The position numbers and the translations under genes were made by a program. A DNA stretch of 25,516 nt from Tritrichomonas musculus. Taxonomy: Eukaryota; Parabasalia; Tritrichomonadida; Tritrichomonadidae. This document shows positions 9,768-22,512 of this stretch, in pieces; the first letter of the stretch is position 1; each line of letters begins with the position of its first letter. The stretch spans positions 1 through 25,516 of the forward strand of contig JAPFFF010000341.1 in NCBI GenBank assembly GCA_039105265.1, in the 5' to 3' direction. The notes beneath the pieces are model-generated. The model saw nothing but the letters and a program-made list of their open reading frames with translations, did no database searches and was not told the origin of the DNA.

Positions 9768-10386
9768 CGTTTCTGTATTCGTTTCCGTGATCATGTATTC
9801 CGTTCTGTACGTTTGTCTTTCGAATCCTGCATCTTCAAATATAAGTAAAGTATAACCATCTGTAAAATAAATTCTTTAAGGTCTTCCGTGTTCCCGTCTG
9901 TATTCGTTTCCGTGTTCATGTATTCCGTTCTGTACGTTTGTCTTTCGAATCCTGCATCTTCAAATATAAGTAAAGTATAACCATCTGTAAAATAAATTCT
10001 TTAAGGTCTTCCGTGTTCCCGTCTGTATTCGTTTCCGTGATCATGTATTCCGTTCTGTACGTTTGTCTTTCGAATCCTGCATCTTCAAATATAAGTAAAG
10101 TATAACCATCTGTAAAATAAATTCTTTAAGGTCTTCCGTGTTCCCGTCTGTATTCGTTTCCGTGTTCATGTATTCCGTTCTGTACGTTTGTCTTTCGAAT
10201 CCTGCATCTTCAAATATAAGTAAAGTATAACCATCTGTAAAATAAATTCTTTAAGGTCTTCCGTGTTCCCGTCTGTATTCGTTTCCGTGTTCATGTATTC
10301 CTTTCTTTAATTCTGATTACTGAATAATATTTAAAATCAAAATAGAACTGTTTATATAACATAATTTCGAGATATTCTTCTGTGTT
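9768..10386 (+). repeat. Block 18: 4 A + long B
   Basis: String A-T-A-T, B-L at 10268. The alternation looks like a 250-base A-T dimer repeated once. Confidence 0.95.
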
Positions 10387-10630
10387 CGTTTCTGTATTCG
10401 TTTCCGTGATCATGTATTCCGTTCTGTACGTTTGTCTTTCGAATCCTGCATCTTCAAATATAAGTAAAGTATAACCATCTGTAAAATAAATTCTTTAAGG
10501 TCTTCCGTGTTCCCGTCTGTATTCGTTTCCGTGTTCATGTATTCCTTTCTTTAATTCTGATTACTGAATAATATTTAAAATCAAAATAGAACTGTTTATA
10601 TAACATAATTTCGAGATATTCTTCTGTGTT
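10387..10630 (+). repeat. Block 19: AB dimer (244 bp)
   Basis: String A, B-L at 10512. Confidence 0.95.
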
Positions 10631-12374
10631 CGTTTCTGTATTCGTTTCCGTGTTCATGTATTCCGTTCTGTACGTTTGTCTTTCGAATCCTGCATCTTCA
10701 AATATAAGTAAAGTATAACCATCTGTAAAATAAATTCTTTAAGGTCTTCCGTGTTCCCGTCTGTATTCGTTTCCGTGTTCATGTATTCCGTTCTGTACGT
10801 TTGTCTTTCGAATCCTGCATCTTCAAATATAAGTAAAGTATAACCATCTGTAAAATAAATTCTTTAAGGTCTTCCGTGTTCCCGTCTGTATTCGTTTCCG
10901 TGTTCATGTATTCCGTTCTGTACGTTTGTCTTTCGAATCCTGCATCTTCAAATATAAGTAAAGTATAACCATCTGTAAAATAAATTCTTTAAGGTCTTCC
11001 GTGTTCCCGTCTGTATTCGTTTCCGTGTTCATGTATTCCGTTCTGTACGTTTGTCTTTCGAATCCTGCATCTTCAAATATAAGTAAAGTATAACCATCTG
11101 TAAAATAAATTCTTTAAGGTCTTCCGTGTTCCCGTCTGTATTCGTTTCCGTGTTCATGTATTCCGTTCTGTACGTTTGTCTTTCGAATCCTGCATCTTCA
11201 AATATAAGTAAAGTATAACCATCTGTAAAATAAATTCTTTAAGGTCTTCCGTGTTCCCGTCTGTATTCGTTTCCGTGTTCATGTATTCCGTTCTGTACGT
11301 TTGTCTTTCGAATCCTGCATCTTCAAATATAAGTAAAGTATAACCATCTGTAAAATAAATTCTTTAAGGTCTTCCGTGTTCCCGTCTGTATTCGTTTCCG
11401 TGATCATGTATTCCGTTCTGTACGTTTGTCTTTCGAATCCTGCATCTTCAAATATAAGTAAAGTATAACCATCTGTAAAATAAATTCTTTAAGGTCTTCC
11501 GTGTTCCCGTCTGTATTCGTTTCCGTGTTCATGTATTCCGTTCTGTACGTTTGTCTTTCGAATCCTGCATCTTCAAATATAAGTAAAGTATAACCATCTG
11601 TAAAATAAATTCTTTAAGGTCTTCCGTGTTCCCGTCTGTATTCGTTTCCGTGTTCATGTATTCCGTTCTGTACGTTTGTCTTTCGAATCCTGCATCTTCA
11701 AATATAAGTAAAGTATAACCATCTGTAAAATAAATTCTTTAAGGTCTTCCGTGTTCCCGTCTGTATTCGTTTCCGTGATCATGTATTCCGTTCTGTACGT
11801 TTGTCTTTCGAATCCTGCATCTTCAAATATAAGTAAAGTATAACCATCTGTAAAATAAATTCTTTAAGGTCTTCCGTGTTCCCGTCTGTATTCGTTTCCG
11901 TGTTCATGTATTCCGTTCCGTACGTTTGTCTTTCGAATCCTGCATCTTCAAATATAAGTAAAGTATAACCATCTGTAAAATAAATTCTTTAAGGTCTTCC
12001 GTGTTCCCGTCTGTATTCGTTTCCGTGATCATGTATTCCGTTCTGTACGTTTGTCTTTCGAATCCTGCATCTTCAAATATAAGTAAAGTATAACCATCTG
12101 TAAAATAAATTCTTTAAGGTCTTCCGTGTTCCCGTCTGTATTCGTTTCCGTGTTCATGTATTCCGTTCTGTACGTTTGTCTTTCGAATCCTGCATCTTCA
12201 AATATAAGTAAAGTATAACCATCTGTAAAATAAATTCTTTAAGGTCTTCCGTGTTCCCGTCTGTATTCGTTTCCGTGTTCATGTATTCCTTTCTTTAATT
12301 CTGATTACTGAATAATATTTAAAATCAAAATAGAACTGTTTATATAACATAATTTCGAGATATTCTTCTGTGTT
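10631..12374 (+). repeat. Block 20: 13 A + long B, longest run
   Basis: String T-T-T-T-T-T-A-T-T-A-Tc-A-T, B-L at 12256. The eleventh unit (11881) carries T39C although the unit before it is A. Every other T39C copy in the window sits directly after a B. The simplest reading is that a B once preceded this unit and was removed by unequal exchange, fusing a 10-A run to a 3-A run. Confidence 0.95.
11885..11919 (+). other. Probable exchange junction inside block 20
   Basis: The unit starting at 11881 has an after-A left end (CCCGTCTG) but the after-B marker C at position 39 (base 11919). If it arose by crossover between an A copy and a post-B A copy, the switch lies between the end of the diagnostic left end (position 4) and position 39. 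That interval is the shared 30-base box plus five bases. Gene conversion or an independent mutation at position 39 would give the same sequence, so this is an inference. Confidence 0.5.
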
Positions 12375-13118
12375 CGTTTCTGTATTCGTTTCCGTGATCA
12401 TGTATTCCGTTCCGTACGTTTGTCTTTCGAATCCTGCATCTTCAAATATAAGTAAAGTATAACCATCTGTAAAATAAATTCTTTAAGGTCTTCCGTGTTC
12501 CCGTCTGTATTCGTTTCCGTGTTCATGTATTCCGTTCTGTACGTTTGTCTTTCGAATCCTGCATCTTCAAATATAAGTAAAGTATAACCATCTGTAAAAT
12601 AAATTCTTTAAGGTCTTCCGTGTTCCCGTCTGTATTCGTTTCCGTGTTCATGTATTCCGTTCTGTACGTTTGTCTTTCGAATCCTGCATCTTCAAATATA
12701 AGTAAAGTATAACCATCTGTAAAATAAATTCTTTAAGGTCTTCCGTGTTCCCGTCTGTATTCGTTTCCGTGATCATGTATTCCGTTCTGTACGTTTGTCT
12801 TTCGAATCCTGCATCTTCAAATATAAGTAAAGTATAACCATCTGTAAAATAAATTCTTTAAGGTCTTCCGTGTTCCCGTCTGTATTCGTTTCCGTGTTCA
12901 TGTATTCCGTTCTGTACGTTTGTCTTTCGAATCCTGCATCTTCAAATATAAGTAAAGTATAACCATCTGTAAAATAAATTCTTTAAGGTCTTCCGTGTTC
13001 CCGTCTGTATTCGTTTCCGTGTTCATGTATTCCTTTCTTTAATTCTGATTACTGAATAATATTTAAAATCAAAATAGAACTGTTTATATAACATAATTTC
13101 GAGATATTCTTCTGTGTT
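12375..13118 (+). repeat. Block 21: 5 A + long B
   Basis: String Ac-T-T-A-T, B-L at 13000. It matches the first five units of the blocks at 4570 and 23251. Confidence 0.95.
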
Positions 13119-13862
13119 CGTTTCTGTATTCGTTTCCGTGTTCATGTATTCCGTTCCGTACGTTTGTCTTTCGAATCCTGCATCTTCAAATATAAGTAAA
13201 GTATAACCATCTGTAAAATAAATTCTTTAAGGTCTTCCGTGTTCCCGTCTGTATTCGTTTCCGTGTTCATGTATTCCGTTCTGTACGTTTGTCTTTCGAA
13301 TCCTGCATCTTCAAATATAAGTAAAGTATAACCATCTGTAAAATAAATTCTTTAAGGTCTTCCGTGTTCCCGTCTGTATTCGTTTCCGTGATCATGTATT
13401 CCGTTCTGTACGTTTGTCTTTCGAATCCTGCATCTTCAAATATAAGTAAAGTATAACCATCTGTAAAATAAATTCTTTAAGGTCTTCCGTGTTCCCGTCT
13501 GTATTCGTTTCCGTGTTCATGTATTCCGTTCTGTACGTTTGTCTTTCGAATCCTGCATCTTCAAATATAAGTAAAGTATAACCATCTGTAAAATAAATTC
13601 TTTAAGGTCTTCCGTGTTCCCGTCTGTATTCGTTTCCGTGTTCATGTATTCCGTTCTGTACGTTTGTCTTTCGAATCCTGCATCTTCAAATATAAGTAAA
13701 GTATAACCATCTGTAAAATAAATTCTTTAAGGTCTTCCGTGTTCCCGTCTGTATTCGTTTCCGTGTTCATGTATTCCTTTCTTTAATTCTGATTACTGAA
13801 TAATATTTAAAATCAAAATAGAACTGTTTATATAACATAATTTCGAGATATTCTTCTGTGTT
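13119..13862 (+). repeat. Block 22: 5 A + long B
   Basis: String Tc-T-A-T-T, B-L at 13744. Its first four units match the start of the block at 20041. Confidence 0.95.
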
Positions 13863-14479
13863 CGTTTCTGTATTCGTTTCCGTGTTCATGTATTCCGTTC
13901 TGTACGTTTGTCTTTCGAATCCTGCATCTTCAAATATAAGTAAAGTATAACCATCTGTAAAATAAATTCTTTAAGGTCTTCCGTGTTCCCGTCTGTATTC
14001 GTTTCCGTGTTCATGTATTCCGTTCTGTACGTTTGTCTTTCGAATCCTGCATCTTCAAATATAAGTAAAGTATAACCATCTGTAAAATAAATTCTTTAAG
14101 GTCTTCCGTGTTCCCGTCTGTATTCGTTTCCGTGTTCATGTATTCCGTTCTGTACGTTTGTCTTTCGAATCCTGCATCTTCAAATATAAGTAAAGTATAA
14201 CCATCTGTAAAATAAATTCTTTAAGGTCTTCCGTGTTCCCGTCTGTATTCGTTTCCGTGTTCATGTATTCCGTTCTGTACGTTTGTCTTTCGAATCCTGC
14301 ATCTTCAAATATAAGTAAAGTATAACCATCTGTAAAATAAATTCTTTAAGGTCTTCCGTGTTCCCGTCTGTATTCGTTTCCGTGTTCATGTATTCCTTTC
14401 TTTAATTCTGATTACTGAATAATATTTAAAATCAAAATAGAACTGTTTATATAATAAAATCGAGATATTCTTCTGTGTT
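13863..14479 (+). repeat. Block 23: 4 A + short B
   Basis: String T-T-T-T, B-S at 14363. It lies in a stretch free of T23A (units 13494 to 15468). Confidence 0.95.
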
Positions 14480-14973
14480 CGTTTCTGTATTCGTTTCCGT
14501 GTTCATGTATTCCGTTCTGTACGTTTGTCTTTCGAATCCTGCATCTTCAAATATAAGTAAAGTATAACCATCTGTAAAATAAATTCTTTAAGGTCTTCCG
14601 TGTTCCCGTCTGTATTCGTTTCCGTGTTCATGTATTCCGTTCTGTACGTTTGTCTTTCGAATCCTGCATCTTCAAATATAAGTAAAGTATAACCATCTGT
14701 AAAATAAATTCTTTAAGGTCTTCCGTGTTCCCGTCTGTATTCGTTTCCGTGTTCATGTATTCCGTTCTGTACGTTTGTCTTTCGAATCCTGCATCTTCAA
14801 ATATAAGTAAAGTATAACCATCTGTAAAATAAATTCTTTAAGGTCTTCCGTGTTCCCGTCTGTATTCGTTTCCGTGTTCATGTATTCCTTTCTTTAATTC
14901 TGATTACTGAATAATATTTAAAATCAAAATAGAACTGTTTATATAACATAATTTCGAGATATTCTTCTGTGTT
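14480..14973 (+). repeat. Block 24: 3 A + long B
   Basis: String T-T-T, B-L at 14855. It follows a short B. Confidence 0.95.
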
Positions 14974-15342
14974 CGTTTCTGTATTCGTTTCCGTGTTCAT
15001 GTATTCCGTTCTGTACGTTTGTCTTTCGAATCCTGCATCTTCAAATATAAGTAAAGTATAACCATCTGTAAAATAAATTCTTTAAGGTCTTCCGTGTTCC
15101 CGTCTGTATTCGTTTCCGTGTTCATGTATTCCGTTCTGTACGTTTGTCTTTCGAATCCTGCATCTTCAAATATAAGTAAAGTATAACCATCTGTAAAATA
15201 AATTCTTTAAGGTCTTCCGTGTTCCCGTCTGTATTCGTTTCCGTGTTCATGTATTCCTTTCTTTAATTCTGATTACTGAATAATATTTAAAATCAAAATA
15301 GAACTGTTTATATAACATAATTTCGAGATATTCTTCTGTGTT
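14974..15342 (+). repeat. Block 25: 2 A + long B
   Basis: String T-T, B-L at 15224. Confidence 0.95.
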
Positions 15343-16209
15343 CGTTTCTGTATTCGTTTCCGTGTTCATGTATTCCGTTCTGTACGTTTGTCTTTCGAAT
15401 CCTGCATCTTCAAATATAAGTAAAGTATAACCATCTGTAAAATAAATTCTTTAAGGTCTTCCGTGTTCCCGTCTGTATTCGTTTCCGTGTTCATGTATTC
15501 CGTTCTGTACGTTTGTCTTTCGAATCCTGCATCTTCAAATATAAGTAAAGTATAACCATCTGTAAAATAAATTCTTTAAGGTCTTCCGTGTTCCCGTCTG
15601 TATTCGTTTCCGTGATCATGTATTCCGTTCTGTACGTTTGTCTTTCGAATCCTGCATCTTCAAATATAAGTAAAGTATAACCATCTGTAAAATAAATTCT
15701 TTAAGGTCTTCCGTGTTCCCGTCTGTATTCGTTTCCGTGTTCATGTATTCCGTTCTGTACGTTTGTCTTTCGAATCCTGCATCTTCAAATATAAGTAAAG
15801 TATAACCATCTGTAAAATAAATTCTTTAAGGTCTTCCGTGTTCCCGTCTGTATTCGTTTCCGTGTTCATGTATTCCGTTCTGTACGTTTGTCTTTCGAAT
15901 CCTGCATCTTCAAATATAAGTAAAGTATAACCATCTGTAAAATAAATTCTTTAAGGTCTTCCGTGTTCCCGTCTGTATTCGTTTCCGTGATCATGTATTC
16001 CGTTCTGTACGTTTGTCTTTCGAATCCTGCATCTTCAAATATAAGTAAAGTATAACCATCTGTAAAATAAATTCTTTAAGGTCTTCCGTGTTCCCGTCTG
16101 TATTCGTTTCCGTGTTCATGTATTCCTTTCTTTAATTCTGATTACTGAATAATATTTAAAATCAAAATAGAACTGTTTATATAATAAAATCGAGATATTC
16201 TTCTGTGTT
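15343..16209 (+). repeat. Block 26: 6 A + short B
   Basis: String T-T-A-T-T-A, B-S at 16093. This is a 3-unit T-T-A pattern repeated twice, so a 375-base duplication within the run is plausible. Confidence 0.95.
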
Positions 16210-16953
16210 CGTTTCTGTATTCGTTTCCGTGATCATGTATTCCGTTCTGTACGTTTGTCTTTCGAATCCTGCATCTTCAAATATAAGTAAAGTATAACCA
16301 TCTGTAAAATAAATTCTTTAAGGTCTTCCGTGTTCCCGTCTGTATTCGTTTCCGTGATCATGTATTCCGTTCTGTACGTTTGTCTTTCGAATCCTGCATC
16401 TTCAAATATAAGTAAAGTATAACCATCTGTAAAATAAATTCTTTAAGGTCTTCCGTGTTCCCGTCTGTATTCGTTTCCGTGTTCATGTATTCCGTTCTGT
16501 ACGTTTGTCTTTCGAATCCTGCATCTTCAAATATAAGTAAAGTATAACCATCTGTAAAATAAATTCTTTAAGGTCTTCCGTGTTCCCGTCTGTATTCGTT
16601 TCCGTGATCATGTATTCCGTTCTGTACGTTTGTCTTTCGAATCATGCATCTTCAAATATAAGTAAAGTATAACCATCTGTAAAATAAATTCTTTAAGGTC
16701 TTCCGTGTTCCCGTCTGTATTCGTTTCCGTGTTCATGTATTCCGTTCTGTACGTTTGTCTTTCGAATCCTGCATCTTCAAATATAAGTAAAGTATAACCA
16801 TCTGTAAAATAAATTCTTTAAGGTCTTCCGTGTTCCCGTCTGTATTCGTTTCCGTGTTCATGTATTCCTTTCTTTAATTCTGATTACTGAATAATATTTA
16901 AAATCAAAATAGAACTGTTTATATAACATAATTTCGAGATATTCTTCTGTGTT
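16210..16953 (+). repeat. Block 27: 5 A + long B, carries position-60 marker
   Basis: String A-A-T-A*-T, B-L at 16835. C-to-A at position 60 (base 16644) in the fourth unit creates ATGCAT. It matches the block at 8280 in length, B form, preceding B form and marker slot, differing only at position 23 of the fourth unit; the offset is 7,930 bases. Confidence 0.95.
16644..16644 (+). other. Rare A-monomer variant C60A, second of two
   Basis: The same C-to-A change at position 60, in the A copy starting at 16585, again the fourth A of a five-A run that follows a short B. It ties this block to the one at 8280. Confidence 0.93.
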
Positions 16954-17820
16954 CGTTTCTGTATTCGTTTCCGTGATCATGTATTCCGTTCCGTACGTTT
17001 GTCTTTCGAATCCTGCATCTTCAAATATAAGTAAAGTATAACCATCTGTAAAATAAATTCTTTAAGGTCTTCCGTGTTCCCGTCTGTATTCGTTTCCGTG
17101 TTCATGTATTCCGTTCTGTACGTTTGTCTTTCGAATCCTGCATCTTCAAATATAAGTAAAGTATAACCATCTGTAAAATAAATTCTTTAAGGTCTTCCGT
17201 GTTCCCGTCTGTATTCGTTTCCGTGATCATGTATTCCGTTCTGTACGTTTGTCTTTCGAATCCTGCATCTTCAAATATAAGTAAAGTATAACCATCTGTA
17301 AAATAAATTCTTTAAGGTCTTCCGTGTTCCCGTCTGTATTCGTTTCCGTGTTCATGTATTCCGTTCTGTACGTTTGTCTTTCGAATCCTGCATCTTCAAA
17401 TATAAGTAAAGTATAACCATCTGTAAAATAAATTCTTTAAGGTCTTCCGTGTTCCCGTCTGTATTCGTTTCCGTGTTCATGTATTCCGTTCTGTACGTTT
17501 GTCTTTCGAATCCTGCATCTTCAAATATAAGTAAAGTATAACCATCTGTAAAATAAATTCTTTAAGGTCTTCCGTGTTCCCGTCTGTATTCGTTTCCGTG
17601 TTCATGTATTCCGTTCTGTACGTTTGTCTTTCGAATCCTGCATCTTCAAATATAAGTAAAGTATAACCATCTGTAAAATAAATTCTTTAAGGTCTTCCGT
17701 GTTCCCGTCTGTATTCGTTTCCGTGTTCATGTATTCCTTTCTTTAATTCTGATTACTGAATAATATTTAAAATCAAAATAGAACTGTTTATATAATAAAA
17801 TCGAGATATTCTTCTGTGTT
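16954..17820 (+). repeat. Block 28: 6 A + short B
   Basis: String Ac-T-A-T-T-T, B-S at 17704. Its last five units have the same string as the whole A run of the block at 9024, which follows the other position-60 block. Confidence 0.95.
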
Positions 17821-18437
17821 CGTTTCTGTATTCGTTTCCGTGTTCATGTATTCCGTTCTGTACGTTTGTCTTTCGAATCCTGCATCTTCAAATATAAGTA
17901 AAGTATAACCATCTGTAAAATAAATTCTTTAAGGTCTTCCGTGTTCCCGTCTGTATTCGTTTCCGTGTTCATGTATTCCGTTCTGTACGTTTGTCTTTCG
18001 AATCCTGCATCTTCAAATATAAGTAAAGTATAACCATCTGTAAAATAAATTCTTTAAGGTCTTCCGTGTTCCCGTCTGTATTCGTTTCCGTGTTCATGTA
18101 TTCCGTTCTGTACGTTTGTCTTTCGAATCCTGCATCTTCAAATATAAGTAAAGTATAACCATCTGTAAAATAAATTCTTTAAGGTCTTCCGTGTTCCCGT
18201 CTGTATTCGTTTCCGTGTTCATGTATTCCGTTCTGTACGTTTGTCTTTCGAATCCTGCATCTTCAAATATAAGTAAAGTATAACCATCTGTAAAATAAAT
18301 TCTTTAAGGTCTTCCGTGTTCCCGTCTGTATTCGTTTCCGTGTTCATGTATTCCTTTCTTTAATTCTGATTACTGAATAATATTTAAAATCAAAATAGAA
18401 CTGTTTATATAATAAAATCGAGATATTCTTCTGTGTT
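17821..18437 (+). repeat. Block 29: 4 A + short B
   Basis: String T-T-T-T, B-S at 18321. Part of a homogeneous stretch with no A variants and consecutive short B copies. Confidence 0.95.
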
Positions 18438-18929
18438 CGTTTCTGTATTCGTTTCCGTGTTCATGTATTCCGTTCTGTACGTTTGTCTTTCGAATCCTGC
18501 ATCTTCAAATATAAGTAAAGTATAACCATCTGTAAAATAAATTCTTTAAGGTCTTCCGTGTTCCCGTCTGTATTCGTTTCCGTGTTCATGTATTCCGTTC
18601 TGTACGTTTGTCTTTCGAATCCTGCATCTTCAAATATAAGTAAAGTATAACCATCTGTAAAATAAATTCTTTAAGGTCTTCCGTGTTCCCGTCTGTATTC
18701 GTTTCCGTGTTCATGTATTCCGTTCTGTACGTTTGTCTTTCGAATCCTGCATCTTCAAATATAAGTAAAGTATAACCATCTGTAAAATAAATTCTTTAAG
18801 GTCTTCCGTGTTCCCGTCTGTATTCGTTTCCGTGTTCATGTATTCCTTTCTTTAATTCTGATTACTGAATAATATTTAAAATCAAAATAGAACTGTTTAT
18901 ATAATAAAATCGAGATATTCTTCTGTGTT
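18438..18929 (+). repeat. Block 30: 3 A + short B
   Basis: String T-T-T, B-S at 18813. The only complete 3-A run closed by a short B. Confidence 0.95.
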
Positions 18930-19546
18930 CGTTTCTGTATTCGTTTCCGTGTTCATGTATTCCGTTCTGTACGTTTGTCTTTCGAATCCTGCATCTTCAA
19001 ATATAAGTAAAGTATAACCATCTGTAAAATAAATTCTTTAAGGTCTTCCGTGTTCCCGTCTGTATTCGTTTCCGTGTTCATGTATTCCGTTCTGTACGTT
19101 TGTCTTTCGAATCCTGCATCTTCAAATATAAGTAAAGTATAACCATCTGTAAAATAAATTCTTTAAGGTCTTCCGTGTTCCCGTCTGTATTCGTTTCCGT
19201 GTTCATGTATTCCGTTCTGTACGTTTGTCTTTCGAATCCTGCATCTTCAAATATAAGTAAAGTATAACCATCTGTAAAATAAATTCTTTAAGGTCTTCCG
19301 TGTTCCCGTCTGTATTCGTTTCCGTGTTCATGTATTCCGTTCTGTACGTTTGTCTTTCGAATCCTGCATCTTCAAATATAAGTAAAGTATAACCATCTGT
19401 AAAATAAATTCTTTAAGGTCTTCCGTGTTCCCGTCTGTATTCGTTTCCGTGTTCATGTATTCCTTTCTTTAATTCTGATTACTGAATAATATTTAAAATC
19501 AAAATAGAACTGTTTATATAATAAAATCGAGATATTCTTCTGTGTT
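18930..19546 (+). repeat. Block 31: 4 A + short B
   Basis: String T-T-T-T, B-S at 19430. Blocks 29+30 and 31+32 both read 4 A, B-S, 3 A, B, which suggests a duplication of about 1.1 kb (offset 1,109 bases). Confidence 0.95.
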
Positions 19547-20040
19547 CGTTTCTGTATTCGTTTCCGTGTTCATGTATTCCGTTCTGTACGTTTGTCTTTC
19601 GAATCCTGCATCTTCAAATATAAGTAAAGTATAACCATCTGTAAAATAAATTCTTTAAGGTCTTCCGTGTTCCCGTCTGTATTCGTTTCCGTGTTCATGT
19701 ATTCCGTTCTGTACGTTTGTCTTTCGAATCCTGCATCTTCAAATATAAGTAAAGTATAACCATCTGTAAAATAAATTCTTTAAGGTCTTCCGTGTTCCCG
19801 TCTGTATTCGTTTCCGTGTTCATGTATTCCGTTCTGTACGTTTGTCTTTCGAATCCTGCATCTTCAAATATAAGTAAAGTATAACCATCTGTAAAATAAA
19901 TTCTTTAAGGTCTTCCGTGTTCCCGTCTGTATTCGTTTCCGTGTTCATGTATTCCTTTCTTTAATTCTGATTACTGAATAATATTTAAAATCAAAATAGA
20001 ACTGTTTATATAACATAATTTCGAGATATTCTTCTGTGTT
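19547..20040 (+). repeat. Block 32: 3 A + long B
   Basis: String T-T-T, B-L at 19922. It follows a short B and ends the homogeneous stretch. Confidence 0.95.
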
Positions 20041-20907
20041 CGTTTCTGTATTCGTTTCCGTGTTCATGTATTCCGTTCCGTACGTTTGTCTTTCGAATCC
20101 TGCATCTTCAAATATAAGTAAAGTATAACCATCTGTAAAATAAATTCTTTAAGGTCTTCCGTGTTCCCGTCTGTATTCGTTTCCGTGTTCATGTATTCCG
20201 TTCTGTACGTTTGTCTTTCGAATCCTGCATCTTCAAATATAAGTAAAGTATAACCATCTGTAAAATAAATTCTTTAAGGTCTTCCGTGTTCCCGTCTGTA
20301 TTCGTTTCCGTGATCATGTATTCCGTTCTGTACGTTTGTCTTTCGAATCCTGCATCTTCAAATATAAGTAAAGTATAACCATCTGTAAAATAAATTCTTT
20401 AAGGTCTTCCGTGTTCCCGTCTGTATTCGTTTCCGTGTTCATGTATTCCGTTCTGTACGTTTGTCTTTCGAATCCTGCATCTTCAAATATAAGTAAAGTA
20501 TAACCATCTGTAAAATAAATTCTTTAAGGTCTTCCGTGTTCCCGTCTGTATTCGTTTCCGTGATCATGTATTCCGTTCTGTACGTTTGTCTTTCGAATCC
20601 TGCATCTTCAAATATAAGTAAAGTATAACCATCTGTAAAATAAATTCTTTAAGGTCTTCCGTGTTCCCGTCTGTATTCGTTTCCGTGTTCATGTATTCCG
20701 TTCTGTACGTTTGTCTTTCGAATCCTGCATCTTCAAATATAAGTAAAGTATAACCATCTGTAAAATAAATTCTTTAAGGTCTTCCGTGTTCCCGTCTGTA
20801 TTCGTTTCCGTGTTCATGTATTCCTTTCTTTAATTCTGATTACTGAATAATATTTAAAATCAAAATAGAACTGTTTATATAATAAAATCGAGATATTCTT
20901 CTGTGTT
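20041..20907 (+). repeat. Block 33: 6 A + short B
   Basis: String Tc-T-A-T-A-T, B-S at 20791. Confidence 0.95.
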
Positions 20908-21401
20908 CGTTTCTGTATTCGTTTCCGTGTTCATGTATTCCGTTCTGTACGTTTGTCTTTCGAATCCTGCATCTTCAAATATAAGTAAAGTATAACCATC
21001 TGTAAAATAAATTCTTTAAGGTCTTCCGTGTTCCCGTCTGTATTCGTTTCCGTGTTCATGTATTCCGTTCTGTACGTTTGTCTTTCGAATCCTGCATCTT
21101 CAAATATAAGTAAAGTATAACCATCTGTAAAATAAATTCTTTAAGGTCTTCCGTGTTCCCGTCTGTATTCGTTTCCGTGTTCATGTATTCCGTTCTGTAC
21201 GTTTGTCTTTCGAATCCTGCATCTTCAAATATAAGTAAAGTATAACCATCTGTAAAATAAATTCTTTAAGGTCTTCCGTGTTCCCGTCTGTATTCGTTTC
21301 CGTGTTCATGTATTCCTTTCTTTAATTCTGATTACTGAATAATATTTAAAATCAAAATAGAACTGTTTATATAACATAATTTCGAGATATTCTTCTGTGT
21401 T
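20908..21401 (+). repeat. Block 34: 3 A + long B
   Basis: String T-T-T, B-L at 21283. It follows a short B and precedes a T39C-bearing block. Confidence 0.95.
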
Positions 21402-22018
21402 CGTTTCTGTATTCGTTTCCGTGATCATGTATTCCGTTCCGTACGTTTGTCTTTCGAATCCTGCATCTTCAAATATAAGTAAAGTATAACCATCTGTAAA
21501 ATAAATTCTTTAAGGTCTTCCGTGTTCCCGTCTGTATTCGTTTCCGTGTTCATGTATTCCGTTCTGTACGTTTGTCTTTCGAATCCTGCATCTTCAAATA
21601 TAAGTAAAGTATAACCATCTGTAAAATAAATTCTTTAAGGTCTTCCGTGTTCCCGTCTGTATTCGTTTCCGTGTTCATGTATTCCGTTCTGTACGTTTGT
21701 CTTTCGAATCCTGCATCTTCAAATATAAGTAAAGTATAACCATCTGTAAAATAAATTCTTTAAGGTCTTCCGTGTTCCCGTCTGTATTCGTTTCCGTGTT
21801 CATGTATTCCGTTCTGTACGTTTGTCTTTCGAATCCTGCATCTTCAAATATAAGTAAAGTATAACCATCTGTAAAATAAATTCTTTAAGGTCTTCCGTGT
21901 TCCCGTCTGTATTCGTTTCCGTGTTCATGTATTCCTTTCTTTAATTCTGATTACTGAATAATATTTAAAATCAAAATAGAACTGTTTATATAATAAAATC
22001 GAGATATTCTTCTGTGTT
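21402..22018 (+). repeat. Block 35: 4 A + short B
   Basis: String Ac-T-T-T, B-S at 21902. Confidence 0.95.
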
Positions 22019-22512
22019 CGTTTCTGTATTCGTTTCCGTGTTCATGTATTCCGTTCTGTACGTTTGTCTTTCGAATCCTGCATCTTCAAATATAAGTAAA
22101 GTATAACCATCTGTAAAATAAATTCTTTAAGGTCTTCCGTGTTCCCGTCTGTATTCGTTTCCGTGTTCATGTATTCCGTTCTGTACGTTTGTCTTTCGAA
22201 TCCTGCATCTTCAAATATAAGTAAAGTATAACCATCTGTAAAATAAATTCTTTAAGGTCTTCCGTGTTCCCGTCTGTATTCGTTTCCGTGTTCATGTATT
22301 CCGTTCTGTACGTTTGTCTTTCGAATCCTGCATCTTCAAATATAAGTAAAGTATAACCATCTGTAAAATAAATTCTTTAAGGTCTTCCGTGTTCCCGTCT
22401 GTATTCGTTTCCGTGTTCATGTATTCCTTTCTTTAATTCTGATTACTGAATAATATTTAAAATCAAAATAGAACTGTTTATATAACATAATTTCGAGATA
22501 TTCTTCTGTGTT
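22019..22512 (+). repeat. Block 36: 3 A + long B
   Basis: String T-T-T, B-L at 22394. It repeats the order seen at 20041-21401: a T39C block closed by B-S, then 3 A closed by B-L. Confidence 0.95.
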
